Source: Paraburkholderia diazotrophica (GTDB taxonomy: Bacteria; Pseudomonadota; Gammaproteobacteria; Burkholderiales; Burkholderiaceae). Taken from it: 64,000 nt of DNA. Below are positions 52,047 through 63,482 of the stretch, one piece after another. Both the position numbers and the translations under genes were made by a program. How positions within the stretch are numbered: the first letter of the stretch is position 1; the number at the start of each line of letters is the position of its first letter. The stretch lies in NCBI RefSeq assembly GCF_900108945.1, contig NZ_FNYE01000002.1:1-64000 (forward strand). The letters run 5' to 3'. Under the pieces are notes generated by a model. That model was not told the DNA's origin and searched no databases. It saw nothing but the letters and a program-made list of their open reading frames with translations.

Positions 52047-53195
52047 TTAACTTTGCATCAGACGCTTCTGCCGCCCGACGCTCATGATGAGACCAATCGC
52101 AAAACCGAGTGTCGTCAGCGCGGTTCCGCCGTAACTCATGAACGGCAAAGGCACACCCACCACGGGAAGAATCCCACTGACCATGCCGATGTTCACGAAC
52201 GCGTAGGTGAAGAACGCCATCGTGAGAGAGCCGGCCAGCAATCGGCCGAACAGCGTCGCGCCATTCGCCGCGATGAACAGACCGCGCGCGATCAACGCCA
52301 TGTAGAGCGTCAGCAGCACCAGGCCGCCCGCCAGGCCGAATTCCTCGGCGAATACCGCGAAAATGAAGTCGGTGTGCTTCTCCGGAATGAACTCGAGGTG
52401 AGCCTGCGTGCCCTTCAGCCAGCCCTTGCCGAGCGGGCCGCCCGAGCCGATCGCGATCACGGCCTGAATCGTGTGGAAGCCTTTGCCCAGCGGATCGGAT
52501 GTCGGATCGAGCAGCGTGCAGATGCGGTGCTTCTGATAATCGTGCATCAGCGGCCACTGCACTTCGGGCTGACAGATCTTGTCCTGGAAAGTCGCAATCG
52601 CGCCGACGGCAATCACGCCCGCGACCAGCACGGGCACGATCAGCTTGAAGCTCAGTCCGGCGAAGTAGATGACGAAAAGCCCCGACGCGAACACGAGCAC
52701 GGCTGTGCCGAGGTCGGGCTGCTTGGCGATCAGGCCGACGGGCACGGCGAGAATGATCAGACCGACGATGTAGTCCCACCAGCGGATATTGCTCTCGCGC
52801 CGCTGGTAGTACCAGGCGAGCATCAGCGGCGTCGCGATCTTCAGGATCTCCGACGGCTGGATCACCACGCCGACGTTGATCCAGCGCTTCGCGCCCTTGC
52901 GCGTCAGGCCGAACATCGCGACCGCGACGAGCAACGCGACCCCGAATGTGTAGATGGGAACGGCGAAGCGCATCAGCGTCGTCGGCGGGATGTTGGCCAG
53001 CACCCACATCAGCCCGAACGTCAGGATGATATTGCGCAACTGGTCTTCGACACGTCCGGGCATGTCGATGCTCGCGCTATAGAGCGTCACGATGCCGACG
53101 CACAGCAGCAGAAATACGATCAGTGCGAGCGGACGATCGAAGCCCGCGAACATGTTCTTGATGCGATCGAGCCAGGCGCGCTTGTCGATTTGCAT
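52047..53195 (-). CDS. rodA: Rod-shape glycosyltransferase RodA
   Basis: 382 residues, about ten membrane segments, SEDS family. RodA polymerises glycan strands with PBP2 in lateral wall growth. Marks include GGPLGKGWLKGTQ, FIPEKHTDFIFAVFAEEFGLAGG and the end GVPLPFMSYGGTALTTLG. The start follows AAGGAG inside the mrdA end, ten bases away. Last gene of the mre-mrd unit. Confidence 0.96.
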   Translation of the reverse strand: MQIDKRAWLDRIKNMFAGFDRPLALIVFLLLCVGIVTLYSASIDMPGRVEDQLRNIILTFGLMWVLANIPPTTLMRFAVPIYTFGVALLVAVAMFGLTRKGAKRWINVGVVIQPSEILKIATPLMLAWYYQRRESNIRWWDYIVGLIILAVPVGLIAKQPDLGTAVLVFASGLFVIYFAGLSFKLIVPVLVAGVIAVGAIATFQDKICQPEVQWPLMHDYQKHRICTLLDPTSDPLGKGFHTIQAVIAIGSGGPLGKGWLKGTQAHLEFIPEKHTDFIFAVFAEEFGLAGGLVLLTLYMALIARGLFIAANGATLFGRLLAGSLTMAFFTYAFVNIGMVSGILPVVGVPLPFMSYGGTALTTLGFAIGLIMSVGRQKRLMQS

Positions 53196-53205
53196 GCCTT
53201 TCTCC

Positions 53206-55641
53206 TTACTCGTCGATGCCGCCGGACACAGGACCGCGCGGGGCGGCCTGCGATTCGTCGTTGCGCGATGGCGCAGCGGCGGCTGGCCGCGATTCGCTGG
53301 CCGGGCGGGGTTTGTGTGATGACTTGCGCGCGTCGGGGGCCTTCACGGTGGCCGCAGCCGTGGTCGCTGACGTGACGGATGACGCCGCCGTCGATGGCGC
53401 GGCAGTTGCCGACGCGCCGCGCGGCGCCTTGGTGGATTGCGCGGATTTCGCAACGGAAGCGGGCACGGGTGCAGCGGCCGAACCAGGAGCAGACGCAGCC
53501 AGTGCCGAAGCCGTCACAGCGCCTGAGGCCGCAACGCCCGCCGCATTCGCGCCGGACGCATCCGATGCAGGCGCTGCATGCGGCGTCGATGCGCCCACGG
53601 GCAGCGGCAGCGCGGTGAAGCCCGCCGCGACCGACACCGGCTGAATCTCGCCGTTGGGTGCAGGTGGCGCGCTGCCGATGACAGGCGCCGAAGTTTCTTC
53701 CGTCGCCGATGCAGCCGCCGTGACGGCCGCGGCCTCGACGCCCGGCTTCGCGCGGTCGACGAGGTAATAGTCGAGCACGCGACGCGCGATCGGCCCCGCC
53801 GCTTGCGCACCCCAGCCGCCGTTTTCGACGATCAGCGCGAGCGCGATTTTCGGATTGTCGGCGGGCGCGAACGCGATGAAGAGCGCGTGGTCGCGCAGAT
53901 TTTCAGCGAGTGCGTGACCGTGGTACTTCTGACCTTGCAGCGAGAACACCTGCGCCGTCCCCGTCTTGCCCGCCGACAGATACGCCGCATTGCGGAACAC
54001 CTGATACGCGGTGCCCGACGGGTTCATCGTCACGTTTTCCATACCGCGCTTGATGACGTCGATGTCCGACTGCTTCACGTCGATGCGTCCGTCGTCCTTC
54101 GGCACGGTGGCGCGCAGCGCGCGGGTGATCGGATTCTCGATTTCCTTCACGAGGTGCGGCTTCATGACGGTCGCGTTGTTCGCGAGCGTGGCTGTCGCGT
54201 GTGCGAGCTGCAGGATCGTGTACGAGTTGTAGCCCTGGCCGATGCCGAGGCTGATCGTCTCGCCTTCGTACCATTTCTGCTGCTCGGGCTTGTGGTACGC
54301 CTTGCGCTTCCAGTCCGTCGAAGGCAGGATGCCGCGCGCTTCGCCGGCAATGTCAATGCCCGTTATCTGGCCGAAGCCCCACGGCTTCATGAAGTTCGCG
54401 ATCGCATTGACGCCGAGATCGTGCGCGAGCATGTAAAAGTACGTGTCGTTCGACACCATGATCGCGCGGTTCATGTCGATCCAGCCTTGGCCCTGCGGCA
54501 CGTCGTTGCGGAACGTGTGGCCGCCGAACGTGTACGAGCCCGGGTCCTGGAAGCCCCATTGCGGCGTGCGCTTGTGCAGCGTCAGCGCGGCCAGCGCCAT
54601 GAACGGCTTGTATGTCGAGCCGGGCGGATAGGTGCCGTGCAGCGGACGGTTGAGCAGCGGGTGATCGGGCGAGTTGTTCAATTCATCCCAGGTCTGCTGG
54701 TCGATGCCGTCGACGAATGCATTCGGATCGAAGCTCGGCGCCGACACGAACGCGAGCACGTCGCCCGTCGACGGTTCGATCGCCACCAGCGCGCCGCGGC
54801 GTCCTGCGAATGCCTGCTCGGCGACCTGCTGCAAGCCGATATCGAGCGACAGCACGAGGTTGTTGCCCGGCGTCGCCTGCGTGCGCGAGAGCGTGCGCAC
54901 AGGCCGTCCGCCCGCCGTCACTTCGACTTCCTCAAAACCCGTCAGGCCGTGCAGTTCCGTTTCGTAGCTCTGCTCGACGCCGATCTTGCCGATGTAGTCG
55001 GTGCCCTTGTAGTTGTTCGCATCGAGGCGCGGGTCGTAGTGATCGGGATCGCTGTCGTTCTGATCGCTGGCATCGTCGATGTGGTCCTGGTCGCGCTGCG
55101 AAATGCGGCCGATGTAGCCGATCACGTGCGCCGCCGTCGGTCCGAGCGGATATTGACGGAACAGCCGCGCGCGCACTTCGACGCCTGGAAAACGGAAGCG
55201 CTGTGCGGTGAAGCGTGCGACTTCGTCGTCGGTGAGGCGCGTGCGGATCGGCAGGCTCTCGAAGTTCTTCGAGTCCTCCTGCAGCTTGCGGAAGCGCCGG
55301 CGGTCGCGCGCATCGATGTTGACCACGGTCGACAGATTGTCGATCACGTTGTCGAGCGAGTCGTTCAGCTTCGACGGCGTGATTTCGAGCGTGTACGCCG
55401 AGTAGTTCCTCGCGAGAACGACGCCGTTGCGGTCCGTGATGATGCCGCGGTTCGGCACGATCGGCGCGACCGAGATGCGGTTCTCGTCGGCTTGCAGCGA
55501 GTACTTGCTGTAGTGCCAGACCTGCAGGAACAGGAAGCGGAATGCGATCAGCCCGAAGCAGACGAACACGAACAGCCCCGCCGCCGCGACGCGCAGGCGG
55601 AATTTCGTGAGCTGCTGCTGGGTGTCCTTGAATTCGGTCAT
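53206..55641 (-). CDS. mrdA: Penicillin-binding protein 2 with long Ala/Pro-rich tail
   Basis: 811 residues. One N-terminal membrane helix (VAAAGLFVFVCFGLIAFRFLFL), the PBP dimer domain, then the transpeptidase domain with catalytic Ser in GSTYKPFMAL, SND in MVSNDTYFY and KTG in SAGKTGTAQ. It crosslinks peptidoglycan with RodA. The core ends near residue 634 (LDYYLVDRAKPG), after which a ~177-residue low-complexity Ala/Ser/Pro tail runs to the stop. Such a tail is not in E. coli PBP2 (about 630 residues) and would lie in the periplasm. Confidence 0.94.
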   Translation of the reverse strand: MTEFKDTQQQLTKFRLRVAAAGLFVFVCFGLIAFRFLFLQVWHYSKYSLQADENRISVAPIVPNRGIITDRNGVVLARNYSAYTLEITPSKLNDSLDNVIDNLSTVVNIDARDRRRFRKLQEDSKNFESLPIRTRLTDDEVARFTAQRFRFPGVEVRARLFRQYPLGPTAAHVIGYIGRISQRDQDHIDDASDQNDSDPDHYDPRLDANNYKGTDYIGKIGVEQSYETELHGLTGFEEVEVTAGGRPVRTLSRTQATPGNNLVLSLDIGLQQVAEQAFAGRRGALVAIEPSTGDVLAFVSAPSFDPNAFVDGIDQQTWDELNNSPDHPLLNRPLHGTYPPGSTYKPFMALAALTLHKRTPQWGFQDPGSYTFGGHTFRNDVPQGQGWIDMNRAIMVSNDTYFYMLAHDLGVNAIANFMKPWGFGQITGIDIAGEARGILPSTDWKRKAYHKPEQQKWYEGETISLGIGQGYNSYTILQLAHATATLANNATVMKPHLVKEIENPITRALRATVPKDDGRIDVKQSDIDVIKRGMENVTMNPSGTAYQVFRNAAYLSAGKTGTAQVFSLQGQKYHGHALAENLRDHALFIAFAPADNPKIALALIVENGGWGAQAAGPIARRVLDYYLVDRAKPGVEAAAVTAAASATEETSAPVIGSAPPAPNGEIQPVSVAAGFTALPLPVGASTPHAAPASDASGANAAGVAASGAVTASALAASAPGSAAAPVPASVAKSAQSTKAPRGASATAAPSTAASSVTSATTAAATVKAPDARKSSHKPRPASESRPAAAAPSRNDESQAAPRGPVSGGIDE

Positions 55642-55851
55642 GCGGTTGGGCAGGGACTGCCGGTTATGCGGTTTGATTCAGTTCGACGGTCACGCGCCGG
55701 GTCATGTGCCGGGTCATGTGCCGGGTCATGTGCCCATACGCAGCCGGCTTTGGCGCCGCTTCATCTCGCCGCGACGCGCGTTGGGCTGCCCGACGATCGT
55801 GAAGGCGGCAACATGGATGCGCGTTCATGTGCGAGCGGGCGGCGCGGGCGG
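55642..55851. other. mreD-mrdA intergenic region with a 12-base tandem repeat
   Basis: 210 bases without a supportable gene. Three exact copies of a 12-base unit (GCCGGGTCATGT) lie at 55696-55731. The rest holds no clear promoter. Confidence 0.6.
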
Positions 55852-56364
55852 TCAGATGGGCCGCGTGTCGTCCGGATCGGCGGGACGGCGCTGCGGCATC
55901 AACAGGAGAATGCTCGCGATGGGCCAGAGCGCGGCCTCGACGAAACCGTCGATCAGATAACCCCAGCCCGGAAACGATGCGCCCGTCAGCAGGCGGATCA
56001 CGAAGGGCACCAGTTGAGCGACGACGAGCAACGGCATCACGGCGAAAACCTGTACGCCGATCGGCATCCACAGCACGCGGCGATGGATCGTGATCGCGCC
56101 ATACGACAGCAGCGTGTACGCGAGTGCGTGTTCGCCGAGCAGGCTTGCGTTGTGGACATCCATCAACAGGCCGAGCATGAACGCGATGCCCATGCCGACC
56201 TTGCGCGGCTGATGCACGTTCCAGAACAGCAGCACGAGCGCGACGAAATCGGGAATGCCGATCAGGCGTCCCCACGGCATCATGTTCAGCAGGAACGCGG
56301 CGGCCAGACTGAACGCGATGAAGTAGGGATTGACGGGCTGCAGGATGTACTGCGGGCGATTCAT
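55852..56364 (-). CDS. mreD: Rod-shape protein MreD
   Basis: 170 residues, five to six membrane segments, inner membrane. Starts MNRPQYILQPVNPYFIAFSLAAAFLLNMMPWG and has GLLMDVHNASLLGEHALAYTLL, typical of MreD. It works with MreB and MreC in the elongasome. The ATG overlaps the mreC stop by four bases. Confidence 0.94.
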   Translation of the reverse strand: MNRPQYILQPVNPYFIAFSLAAAFLLNMMPWGRLIGIPDFVALVLLFWNVHQPRKVGMGIAFMLGLLMDVHNASLLGEHALAYTLLSYGAITIHRRVLWMPIGVQVFAVMPLLVVAQLVPFVIRLLTGASFPGWGYLIDGFVEAALWPIASILLLMPQRRPADPDDTRPI

Positions 56365-57458
56365 TGCTGGGCCCCTTGCGCGGCTTGTGGTTTCGCGCTC
56401 TTTTCAGCGGCCGGCTTCTTCTCGGTCGCGGCCTTGCCGGCGGGCTTGACCGATGACGCGGGCTTTACAGCCGCCGCTGCCGCCGCTGCGGGCGTCGATG
56501 CAGCCTGCGCCGGCTTCGCGTCTTTCTCGCCCGGCTTGCCTTTCTCCGGCGCTTTCGCGTTCTTCTTTTTCGCTTCCTTCGCGACGGCGGCCGGATCGGG
56601 TTCGTCGGCGGGACGCGGCGGCACGTTGCTTTCGTAGTGCAGGACAAGCAGATCGCGAGCACCGCGCACGGGGGCGATCGGCTGGCAAACCACGCGCGCG
56701 AAAGCCGTATCCGCCTGCTTGTCGACGCGCACGATCTTCGCGACGGGCAGCCCCGGCGGATACACGCCGTCCAGACCGCTCGTCACGAGTTCATCGCCCG
56801 CGAGCACGTCGGCGCTGATCGGTACGAAACGCAGATCGAGCGCGTCGCCCTTGGGTGTGCCATAGATCACGCTGCGCAAGCCGGTGCGGACGATCTGCAC
56901 GGGCACGGCCTGATCCTTGTCGGTGAGCAGCGTGACTTCCGATTGCATCGGGAACACGCGCGTCACCTGGCCGATCACGCCGTCTTCGTTGACGACGGGC
57001 GAGCCGCCCTTGATGCCCTGCTGCGAGCCACGGCCGATCACGACCTTCTGCGTGAATGGATCGCGCGTGTCGTACTGGATTTCGGCGGGAATCGATTGCG
57101 TCGTCATCTTCTGCGACAGCTGCAACAGATTGCGCAGATGCGTATTTTCAGCGCCGAGCTGCGCGGCCTCGTTGGCCTGTTGCGACAACTGCAGATTGCG
57201 CGTGCGCAGCTTCGCGTTTTCACTGCGCAGCGTCGCGCTCGTCACGGCGAGATCGGCGGCGCCCATGAAGATGTCGCGTGGCACGAGCGCCGCGCGCTGC
57301 AACGGATACAAGCCCGCGCCGAGCACGCCGCGGACGATCTCGAGCGTATTGAAGCGCGCGTCGGAAATGAGCAGGGCGAGCGCTACCAGCACGAAGAAAA
57401 TCAGTCGTGCGAGCGCCGAGGGGCCTTGTTTGAACAGGGGCGGCGGACTGTATTCCAT
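56361..57458 (-). CDS. mreC: Rod-shape protein MreC with Lys/Ala-rich tail
   Basis: 365 residues. One N-terminal membrane helix (LIFFVLVALALLISDARF), a coiled coil, then the periplasmic beta domain (ARVIYDTRDPFTQKVVIGRGSQQGIKGGSPVV-like region, VTRVFPMQSEVTLLTDKDQAVPV, GDELVTSGLDGVYPPGLPVAKI). The last ~85 residues are a Lys/Ala/Pro-rich tail not needed by the fold. It bridges MreB, RodA and PBP2. It follows mreB by 119 bases. Confidence 0.94.
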   Translation of the reverse strand: MEYSPPPLFKQGPSALARLIFFVLVALALLISDARFNTLEIVRGVLGAGLYPLQRAALVPRDIFMGAADLAVTSATLRSENAKLRTRNLQLSQQANEAAQLGAENTHLRNLLQLSQKMTTQSIPAEIQYDTRDPFTQKVVIGRGSQQGIKGGSPVVNEDGVIGQVTRVFPMQSEVTLLTDKDQAVPVQIVRTGLRSVIYGTPKGDALDLRFVPISADVLAGDELVTSGLDGVYPPGLPVAKIVRVDKQADTAFARVVCQPIAPVRGARDLLVLHYESNVPPRPADEPDPAAVAKEAKKKNAKAPEKGKPGEKDAKPAQAASTPAAAAAAAVKPASSVKPAGKAATEKKPAAEKSAKPQAAQGAQQ

Positions 57459-57577
57459 GGTCGCCGGGAGCGTGAGCGAGTGGGTGAGACTTCAGCGCGC
57501 CAGGTTGCGCGCACAACGCACAAAGGCTGGCGGAGCCAGCCTTTCAGTGCGTGTTACTGACATGGGGACTGACAAGC

Positions 57578-58621
<1,044 letters not shown>

Positions 58622-58999
58622 TCAAAATCCTGTCTCGCTGGGGGCCGGGCCTCGCATCGTATGCATAGGGCGGCAGCGGAATAAAGTTAGCAGCCTCACG
58701 TTCAGCCGTTGCGGCTATGGAAGCATGAAACTGCGAGGAAAACGCACCGGAGGCTATAGCAAGGCGGCAGCTCTGTCGTTCAGCGATCTCTGAAAATGCC
58801 AGAAAGGCCTTGGTAAGTCGGTCCGGGTTTGGGTCGAACGCGTAATGATACCTTATAATTTTGCTTGATTTAAAGGAAACGAACGGCACTTTTTGCCGTC
58901 GCCGGCCCCAATTTCGAGGGCCTGCTCCAATGACCTAACCTGCTGTCGCAGCATCGTTTTTCATCGTTGCGGCAGACCGCCACTTTTCCGGTGATCCGC
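58622..58999. promoter_or_regulatory. Divergent region between mreB and gatC
   Basis: 378 bases without a gene. A clean TATAAT at 58854-58859 on the plus strand with a poor -35 (TTGGGT at 58829, spacer 19) is the likely gatC promoter; the AT-rich stretch 58845-58875 may also serve mreB. No palindrome stood out. Confidence 0.45.
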
Positions 59000-59299
59000 A
59001 TGGCCTTGACCCTGACCGATGTGAAACGCATCGCCCATCTCGCACGGCTCGAATTGCCCGATGCCGACGCCCAGCACACGCTCACGCAGCTCAACGATTT
59101 CTTTGGTCTTGTCGAGCAGATGCAGGCGGTCGACACGACGGGCATCGCGCCGCTCGCTCATCCCATCGAGCAGATCGAAGACGTGGCGCTGCGTCTGCGC
59201 GACGACGCCGTCACCGAAAGCGTGAATCGCGATGAATACCAGCGTCCGGCTCCCGCTGTGCAGGACGGCCTGTATCTGGTGCCGAAGGTCATCGAGTAA
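59000..59299 (+). CDS. gatC: Asp/Glu-tRNA amidotransferase subunit C
   Basis: 99 residues. GatC holds GatA and GatB together. [12 protein letters not shown] near the start and [24 protein letters not shown] are family features. The ATG at 59000 starts the conserved part. gatA follows after 156 bases. Confidence 0.95.
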   Translation: MALTLTDVKRIAHLARLELPDADAQHTLTQLNDFFGLVEQMQAVDTTGIAPLAHPIEQIEDVALRLRDDAVTESVNRDEYQRPAPAVQDGLYLVPKVIE

Positions 59300-59455
59300 G
59301 CGCCCGGACAGGCGTGATTAAGCACAGGGTTCTGTGTCACGCGTGCGACGTTGCGCGCGCAACACGTCCCGCATTTTTCGGCCCGGCCTGCCGGCGGGCG
59401 GCCGGATGCCAACACGGCGGCGTATCGCGCCGTCGCGCTTTCCAGGAAAAACGCA

Positions 59456-60958
59456 ATGCATGAGAAAAGCTTGACCGAACTGCGTGCCGCGCTCGACGCG
59501 AAGCAATGCTCCGCAGTCGAACTGGCGCAGACATATCTGAAGCGGATCGCGGACCATGGCGCGCTGAACGCATTCGTACACGTCGACGAGCGGCAGACGC
59601 TCGCGCAGGCGCAAGCCGCCGACGCCCAGCTCGCCGCGGGCAACGCCGGCCTGCTGACGGGCCTGCCCATCGCGCACAAGGACGTGTTCGTCACGCGCAA
59701 CTGGCGTTCGACGGCCGGCTCGAAGATGCTCGAAAATTACGTGAGCCCGTTCGATGCAACCGTCGTCGAGCGACTCGCGCGCGCGGGCATGGTGTGCGTC
59801 GGCAAAACCAATATGGACGAGTTCGCGATGGGCTCGTCGAACGAGAACTCGCACTTCGGCCCGGTGCAGAACCCGTGGGACCGCAAGGCCGTGCCGGGCG
59901 GCTCGTCGGGTGGCTCGGCGGCGGCCGTCGCCGCGCGCCTCGCGCCTGCCGCGACGGGCACGGATACGGGCGGCTCGATCCGTCAGCCCGCTTCGTTTTC
60001 CGGCATCACGGGCATCAAGCCCACTTATGGACGCGTGTCGCGTTACGGGATGATCGCGTTTGCTTCGTCGCTCGATCAGGGCGGTCCGATGGCGCAGACG
60101 GCCACCGACTGCGCGCTGTTGCTCAACGCAATGGCGGGCTTCGACGAGCGCGATTCGACGAGCCTCACGCACGATCACGAAGACTACACGCGCTACCTCG
60201 GCCAGACGTGGTCGGGCGCGGCCAATTCGGGCGATGCGGCCGGCAAGCCGCTCGCGGGCTTGCGCATCGGCTTGCCGAAGGAGTACTTCGGCGCAGGCCT
60301 CGCCGATGATGTGCGCGCGTCCATCGACGCGGCATTGAAGCAATACGAAGCGCTCGGCGCGACGCTCGTCGAAGTGTCGCTGCCGAAGACGGAGCTGTCG
60401 ATTCCCGTCTATTACGTGATTGCGCCGGCGGAAGCGTCGTCGAACCTGTCGCGTTTCGATGGCGTGCGTTACGGCCATCGCGCGGCCGAGTATCGCGATC
60501 TGCTCGACATGTACAAGAAGTCGCGTGCCGAAGGCTTCGGTCCCGAAGTGAAGCGCCGCATTCTGGTCGGCACGTATGTGCTGTCGCACGGCTATTACGA
60601 CGCGTACTACCTGCAGGCTCAGAAAATCCGCCGCATCATCGCGCAAGACTTCCAGGAAGCGTTCAAGACGTGCGACGTGATCATGGGGCCCGTCGCGCCG
60701 TCGGTCGCATGGGATATCGGCGCGAAGGGCGACGATCCCGTGCAGATGTATCTCGCGGATATCTACACGCTGTCGGTGAGCCTCGCTGGCCTGCCCGGCA
60801 TGAGCGTGCCGTGCGGCTTCGGCGCGGGCGCGAATGCGCAGCGTCCCGTCGGCTTGCAGATCATCGGCAACTATTTCAACGAAGCACGCATGCTCCAGGT
60901 GGCGGACGCGTTCCAGCGCGTCACCGACTGGCATCGCAAGGCGCCGGCGGGAGTTTGA
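59456..60958 (+). CDS. gatA: Asp/Glu-tRNA amidotransferase subunit A
   Basis: 500 residues, the glutaminase. The amidase-signature triad is complete: Lys in IAHKDVF, the first Ser in [14 protein letters not shown] and the nucleophile Ser in [11 protein letters not shown]. It releases ammonia for conversion of Asp-tRNA-Asn or Glu-tRNA-Gln. The start follows AGGAA. gatB follows after three bases. Confidence 0.97.
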   Translation: MHEKSLTELRAALDAKQCSAVELAQTYLKRIADHGALNAFVHVDERQTLAQAQAADAQLAAGNAGLLTGLPIAHKDVFVTRNWRSTAGSKMLENYVSPFDATVVERLARAGMVCVGKTNMDEFAMGSSNENSHFGPVQNPWDRKAVPGGSSGGSAAAVAARLAPAATGTDTGGSIRQPASFSGITGIKPTYGRVSRYGMIAFASSLDQGGPMAQTATDCALLLNAMAGFDERDSTSLTHDHEDYTRYLGQTWSGAANSGDAAGKPLAGLRIGLPKEYFGAGLADDVRASIDAALKQYEALGATLVEVSLPKTELSIPVYYVIAPAEASSNLSRFDGVRYGHRAAEYRDLLDMYKKSRAEGFGPEVKRRILVGTYVLSHGYYDAYYLQAQKIRRIIAQDFQEAFKTCDVIMGPVAPSVAWDIGAKGDDPVQMYLADIYTLSVSLAGLPGMSVPCGFGAGANAQRPVGLQIIGNYFNEARMLQVADAFQRVTDWHRKAPAGV

Positions 60959-60961
60959 GTT

Positions 60962-62449
60962 ATGACAACGCAATGGGAAGTCGTTATCGGTCTCGAGACG
61001 CACACGCAACTGTCGACGGTCTCGAAGATTTTCTCGGGCGCAGCCACGCAGTTCGGCGCCGAGCCCAACACGCAGGCCTGCGCCGTCGATCTGGCATTGC
61101 CGGGCGTGCTGCCCGTGATGAACAAGGGCGCCGTCGAGCGCGCGATCCAGTTCGGTCTCGCGATCGACGCGACGATCGCGCCGCGCAGCATCTTCGCGCG
61201 CAAGAACTACTTCTACCCTGATCTGCCGAAGGGCTATCAGATCAGCCAGTACGAGATTCCCGTCGTGCAGGGCGGCCAGATCACGATCCAGGTGCCCGCG
61301 AACGAAAAGGCGGGCGTCCCGGCTTACGAAAAGACCATCAGCCTGACGCGCGCTCACCTCGAAGAGGACGCGGGCAAGTCGCTGCACGAAGACTTCGCGG
61401 GCATGACGGGCATCGACCTGAATCGCGCCGGCACGCCGCTGCTCGAAATCGTCACCGAGCCGGAAATGCGCAGCGCCGCTGAAGCCGTTGCATATGCGAA
61501 GGCGTTGCATGGTCTCGTCGTGTGGCTCGGCATCTGCGACGGCAACATGCAGGAAGGCTCGTTCCGCTGCGATGCGAACGTGTCGGTGCGTCCGTTCGGC
61601 CAGAAGGAATTCGGCACGCGCGCCGAGATCAAGAATCTGAACTCGTTCCGCTTCCTCGAAGAAGCGATCCAGTACGAAGTGCGCCGTCAGATCGAGCTGA
61701 TCGAAGACGGCGGCAAGGTGGTGCAGGAAACGCGCCTGTACGATCCGGACAAGCGCGAAACGCGTTCGATGCGCAGCAAGGAAGATGCGCACGACTACCG
61801 CTATTTCCCCGATCCCGATTTGATGCCGCTCGTGATCGACGCATCGTGGGTCGAGCGCATGAAGGGCGAATTGCCGGAACTGCCCGCGGCGATGCAGAAG
61901 CGCTTTGTCGAGCAGTACGGCCTCACCTCGTACGATGCCGCGGTTGTCACGTCGAGCAAGGCGATGGCCGCGTACTACGAAGCCGTGGTGGCGAAAGCCG
62001 GCGCGGACAAAGACAAAGCCCAGGCGAAGGTCGCGGCGAACTGGCTGATGGGCGAAGTGTCGTCGCAGCTGAACCGCGAAGACCTCGACATCGCCGAGAG
62101 CCCCGTTTCGGCCGCGCAACTCGCGCTGGTGCTGCAACGTATCGCCGATGGCACGATCTCGAACAAGATCGCAAAAGAAATCTTCCTCTCAATCTGGGAA
62201 GAGAAGGCCACCGACGAAGCCGCCGCCGACCGCATCATCGAAGCGAAGGGGCTCAAGCAGATTTCGGATACGGGCGCACTCGAAGCGATCATCGACGAGG
62301 TGCTCGCCGCGAACCAGAAGTCGGTTGAAGAATTCCGCGCGGGCAAGGAGAAAGCATTCAACGCGCTGATCGGTCAGGCGATGAAAGCGACCAAGGGCAA
62401 GGCGAATCCGCAGCAGGTCAACGAGTTGCTGAGGAAGAAACTGAGCTGA
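60962..62449 (+). CDS. gatB: Asp/Glu-tRNA amidotransferase subunit B
   Basis: 495 residues. The catalytic cradle begins [13 protein letters not shown] and includes [35 protein letters not shown] and [14 protein letters not shown]; the C-terminal YqeY-like tail ([24 protein letters not shown]) binds tRNA. It activates the misacylated tRNA and adds the amide. Family length and motifs intact. Confidence 0.97.
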   Translation: MTTQWEVVIGLETHTQLSTVSKIFSGAATQFGAEPNTQACAVDLALPGVLPVMNKGAVERAIQFGLAIDATIAPRSIFARKNYFYPDLPKGYQISQYEIPVVQGGQITIQVPANEKAGVPAYEKTISLTRAHLEEDAGKSLHEDFAGMTGIDLNRAGTPLLEIVTEPEMRSAAEAVAYAKALHGLVVWLGICDGNMQEGSFRCDANVSVRPFGQKEFGTRAEIKNLNSFRFLEEAIQYEVRRQIELIEDGGKVVQETRLYDPDKRETRSMRSKEDAHDYRYFPDPDLMPLVIDASWVERMKGELPELPAAMQKRFVEQYGLTSYDAAVVTSSKAMAAYYEAVVAKAGADKDKAQAKVAANWLMGEVSSQLNREDLDIAESPVSAAQLALVLQRIADGTISNKIAKEIFLSIWEEKATDEAAADRIIEAKGLKQISDTGALEAIIDEVLAANQKSVEEFRAGKEKAFNALIGQAMKATKGKANPQQVNELLRKKLS

Positions 62450-62506
62450 GTAGGGGATCGGTAGCGGGATCGGCTCTGCGCGCAGCGTGTCGCGCTCGGG
62501 GCCATG

Positions 62507-62554
62507 ACGGGCTGTTGTCGCATCGAAAGTGGCGCAACGGCCCGTTTGCTTTTT
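62507..62554 (+). terminator. Terminator of gatCAB
   Basis: Imperfect stem (ACGGGC-T-GTTG with CAACGGCCCGT, plus inner CGC/GCG) followed by TTTGCTTTTT. Confidence 0.75.
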
Positions 62555-62596
62555 CATTCGGCGTGACGTGTCGCCGCGAAGGAGAAACAGGAGAAG

Positions 62597-63439
62597 ATGG
62601 CAATGGCAAAGAAGAACGGTCTCGACGGATATCGCGTGCCCTTTTTCGACGACAGCAACAAGTCGAAATTTTCTCTCGCCAGCATCGATCCGTCGTCGAA
62701 GCCGTTTTCAACGGGATCGAAGGAGACCGACCGCGAGCGTCTCGCCGAAATCGGCACGCTGCTCGACGCGCAGCAGGAGCGTCTGCATGCGCAGCGCGTT
62801 CAGCGCGTGTTGCTCGTGCTGCAAGGGATGGACACGAGCGGCAAGGATGGCACGATACGCGCTGTGTTTCATGAAGTCGATCCGCTCGGCTTGCGCATCG
62901 TGCCGTTCAAGGCGCCGACGCCGATCGAGCTCGCGCACGACTTTCTGTGGCGCGTGCATGCGCAGGCTCCTGCAGCCGGCGAACTGACGATCTTCAATCG
63001 CAGTCACTACGAAGACGTGCTCGTGCCGTATGTTCTCGGTTCGCTGGACAAGGACGAACGCATTCGCCGCTACCGGCACATCCGCGATTTCGAGCGGATG
63101 CTTGCGGAAAATGGCACGACGATCGTCAAGTGCATGCTGCACATATCGAAGGACGAGCAGCGCGAGCGTTTGCAGGCGCGCATCGACGATCCGACGAAGC
63201 ACTGGAAATTCGACGTCTCCGATCTCGACGCACGCAAGCTGTGGGACAAGTATCAGGTCGCGTACGAGGACGCGCTGGCGGCGACATCGACGGAATACGC
63301 GCCGTGGTACGTGATACCCGCCGACTCGAAGACGCATCGCAACTTGATGGTCGGTGAGCTGTTGCTGCGCACGTTCGAGTCGCTGAAGCTCGAATTCCCG
63401 CCTGCCAAAGAATCGCTGAAAGGCGTGATCGTCGAATGA
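62597..63439 (+). CDS. Polyphosphate kinase 2 family protein
   Basis: 280 residues, one PPK2 domain. Walker A GMDTSGKDGT, then KAPTPIELAHDFLWRVH and the Walker B-like TIFNRSHYEDVLV, then KCMLHISKDEQ. Such enzymes phosphorylate nucleotides with polyphosphate; the single-domain form with this lid resembles class III PPK2, which can act on AMP and ADP. Start at 62597 or the ATG two codons later, both behind AGGAGA. Exact class uncertain. Confidence 0.9.
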   Translation: MAMAKKNGLDGYRVPFFDDSNKSKFSLASIDPSSKPFSTGSKETDRERLAEIGTLLDAQQERLHAQRVQRVLLVLQGMDTSGKDGTIRAVFHEVDPLGLRIVPFKAPTPIELAHDFLWRVHAQAPAAGELTIFNRSHYEDVLVPYVLGSLDKDERIRRYRHIRDFERMLAENGTTIVKCMLHISKDEQRERLQARIDDPTKHWKFDVSDLDARKLWDKYQVAYEDALAATSTEYAPWYVIPADSKTHRNLMVGELLLRTFESLKLEFPPAKESLKGVIVE

Positions 63440-63482
63440 ACGTCACGTCGCCGAATAAACGAAAACATAACGAAGGAAAAAC

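Noticed and set aside
53578..56637. 1019-residue plus-strand frame across mrdA, mreD and mreC
   Set aside because: Antisense shadow; Arg/Val/His-rich, no motif, and the mre-mrd genes are certain.
59318..62137. 939-residue open frame on the minus strand across gatA and gatB
   Set aside because: Shadow of GC-rich coding sequence; composition is Arg/His/Asp-rich with no domain, while gatA and gatB fit perfectly on the other strand.
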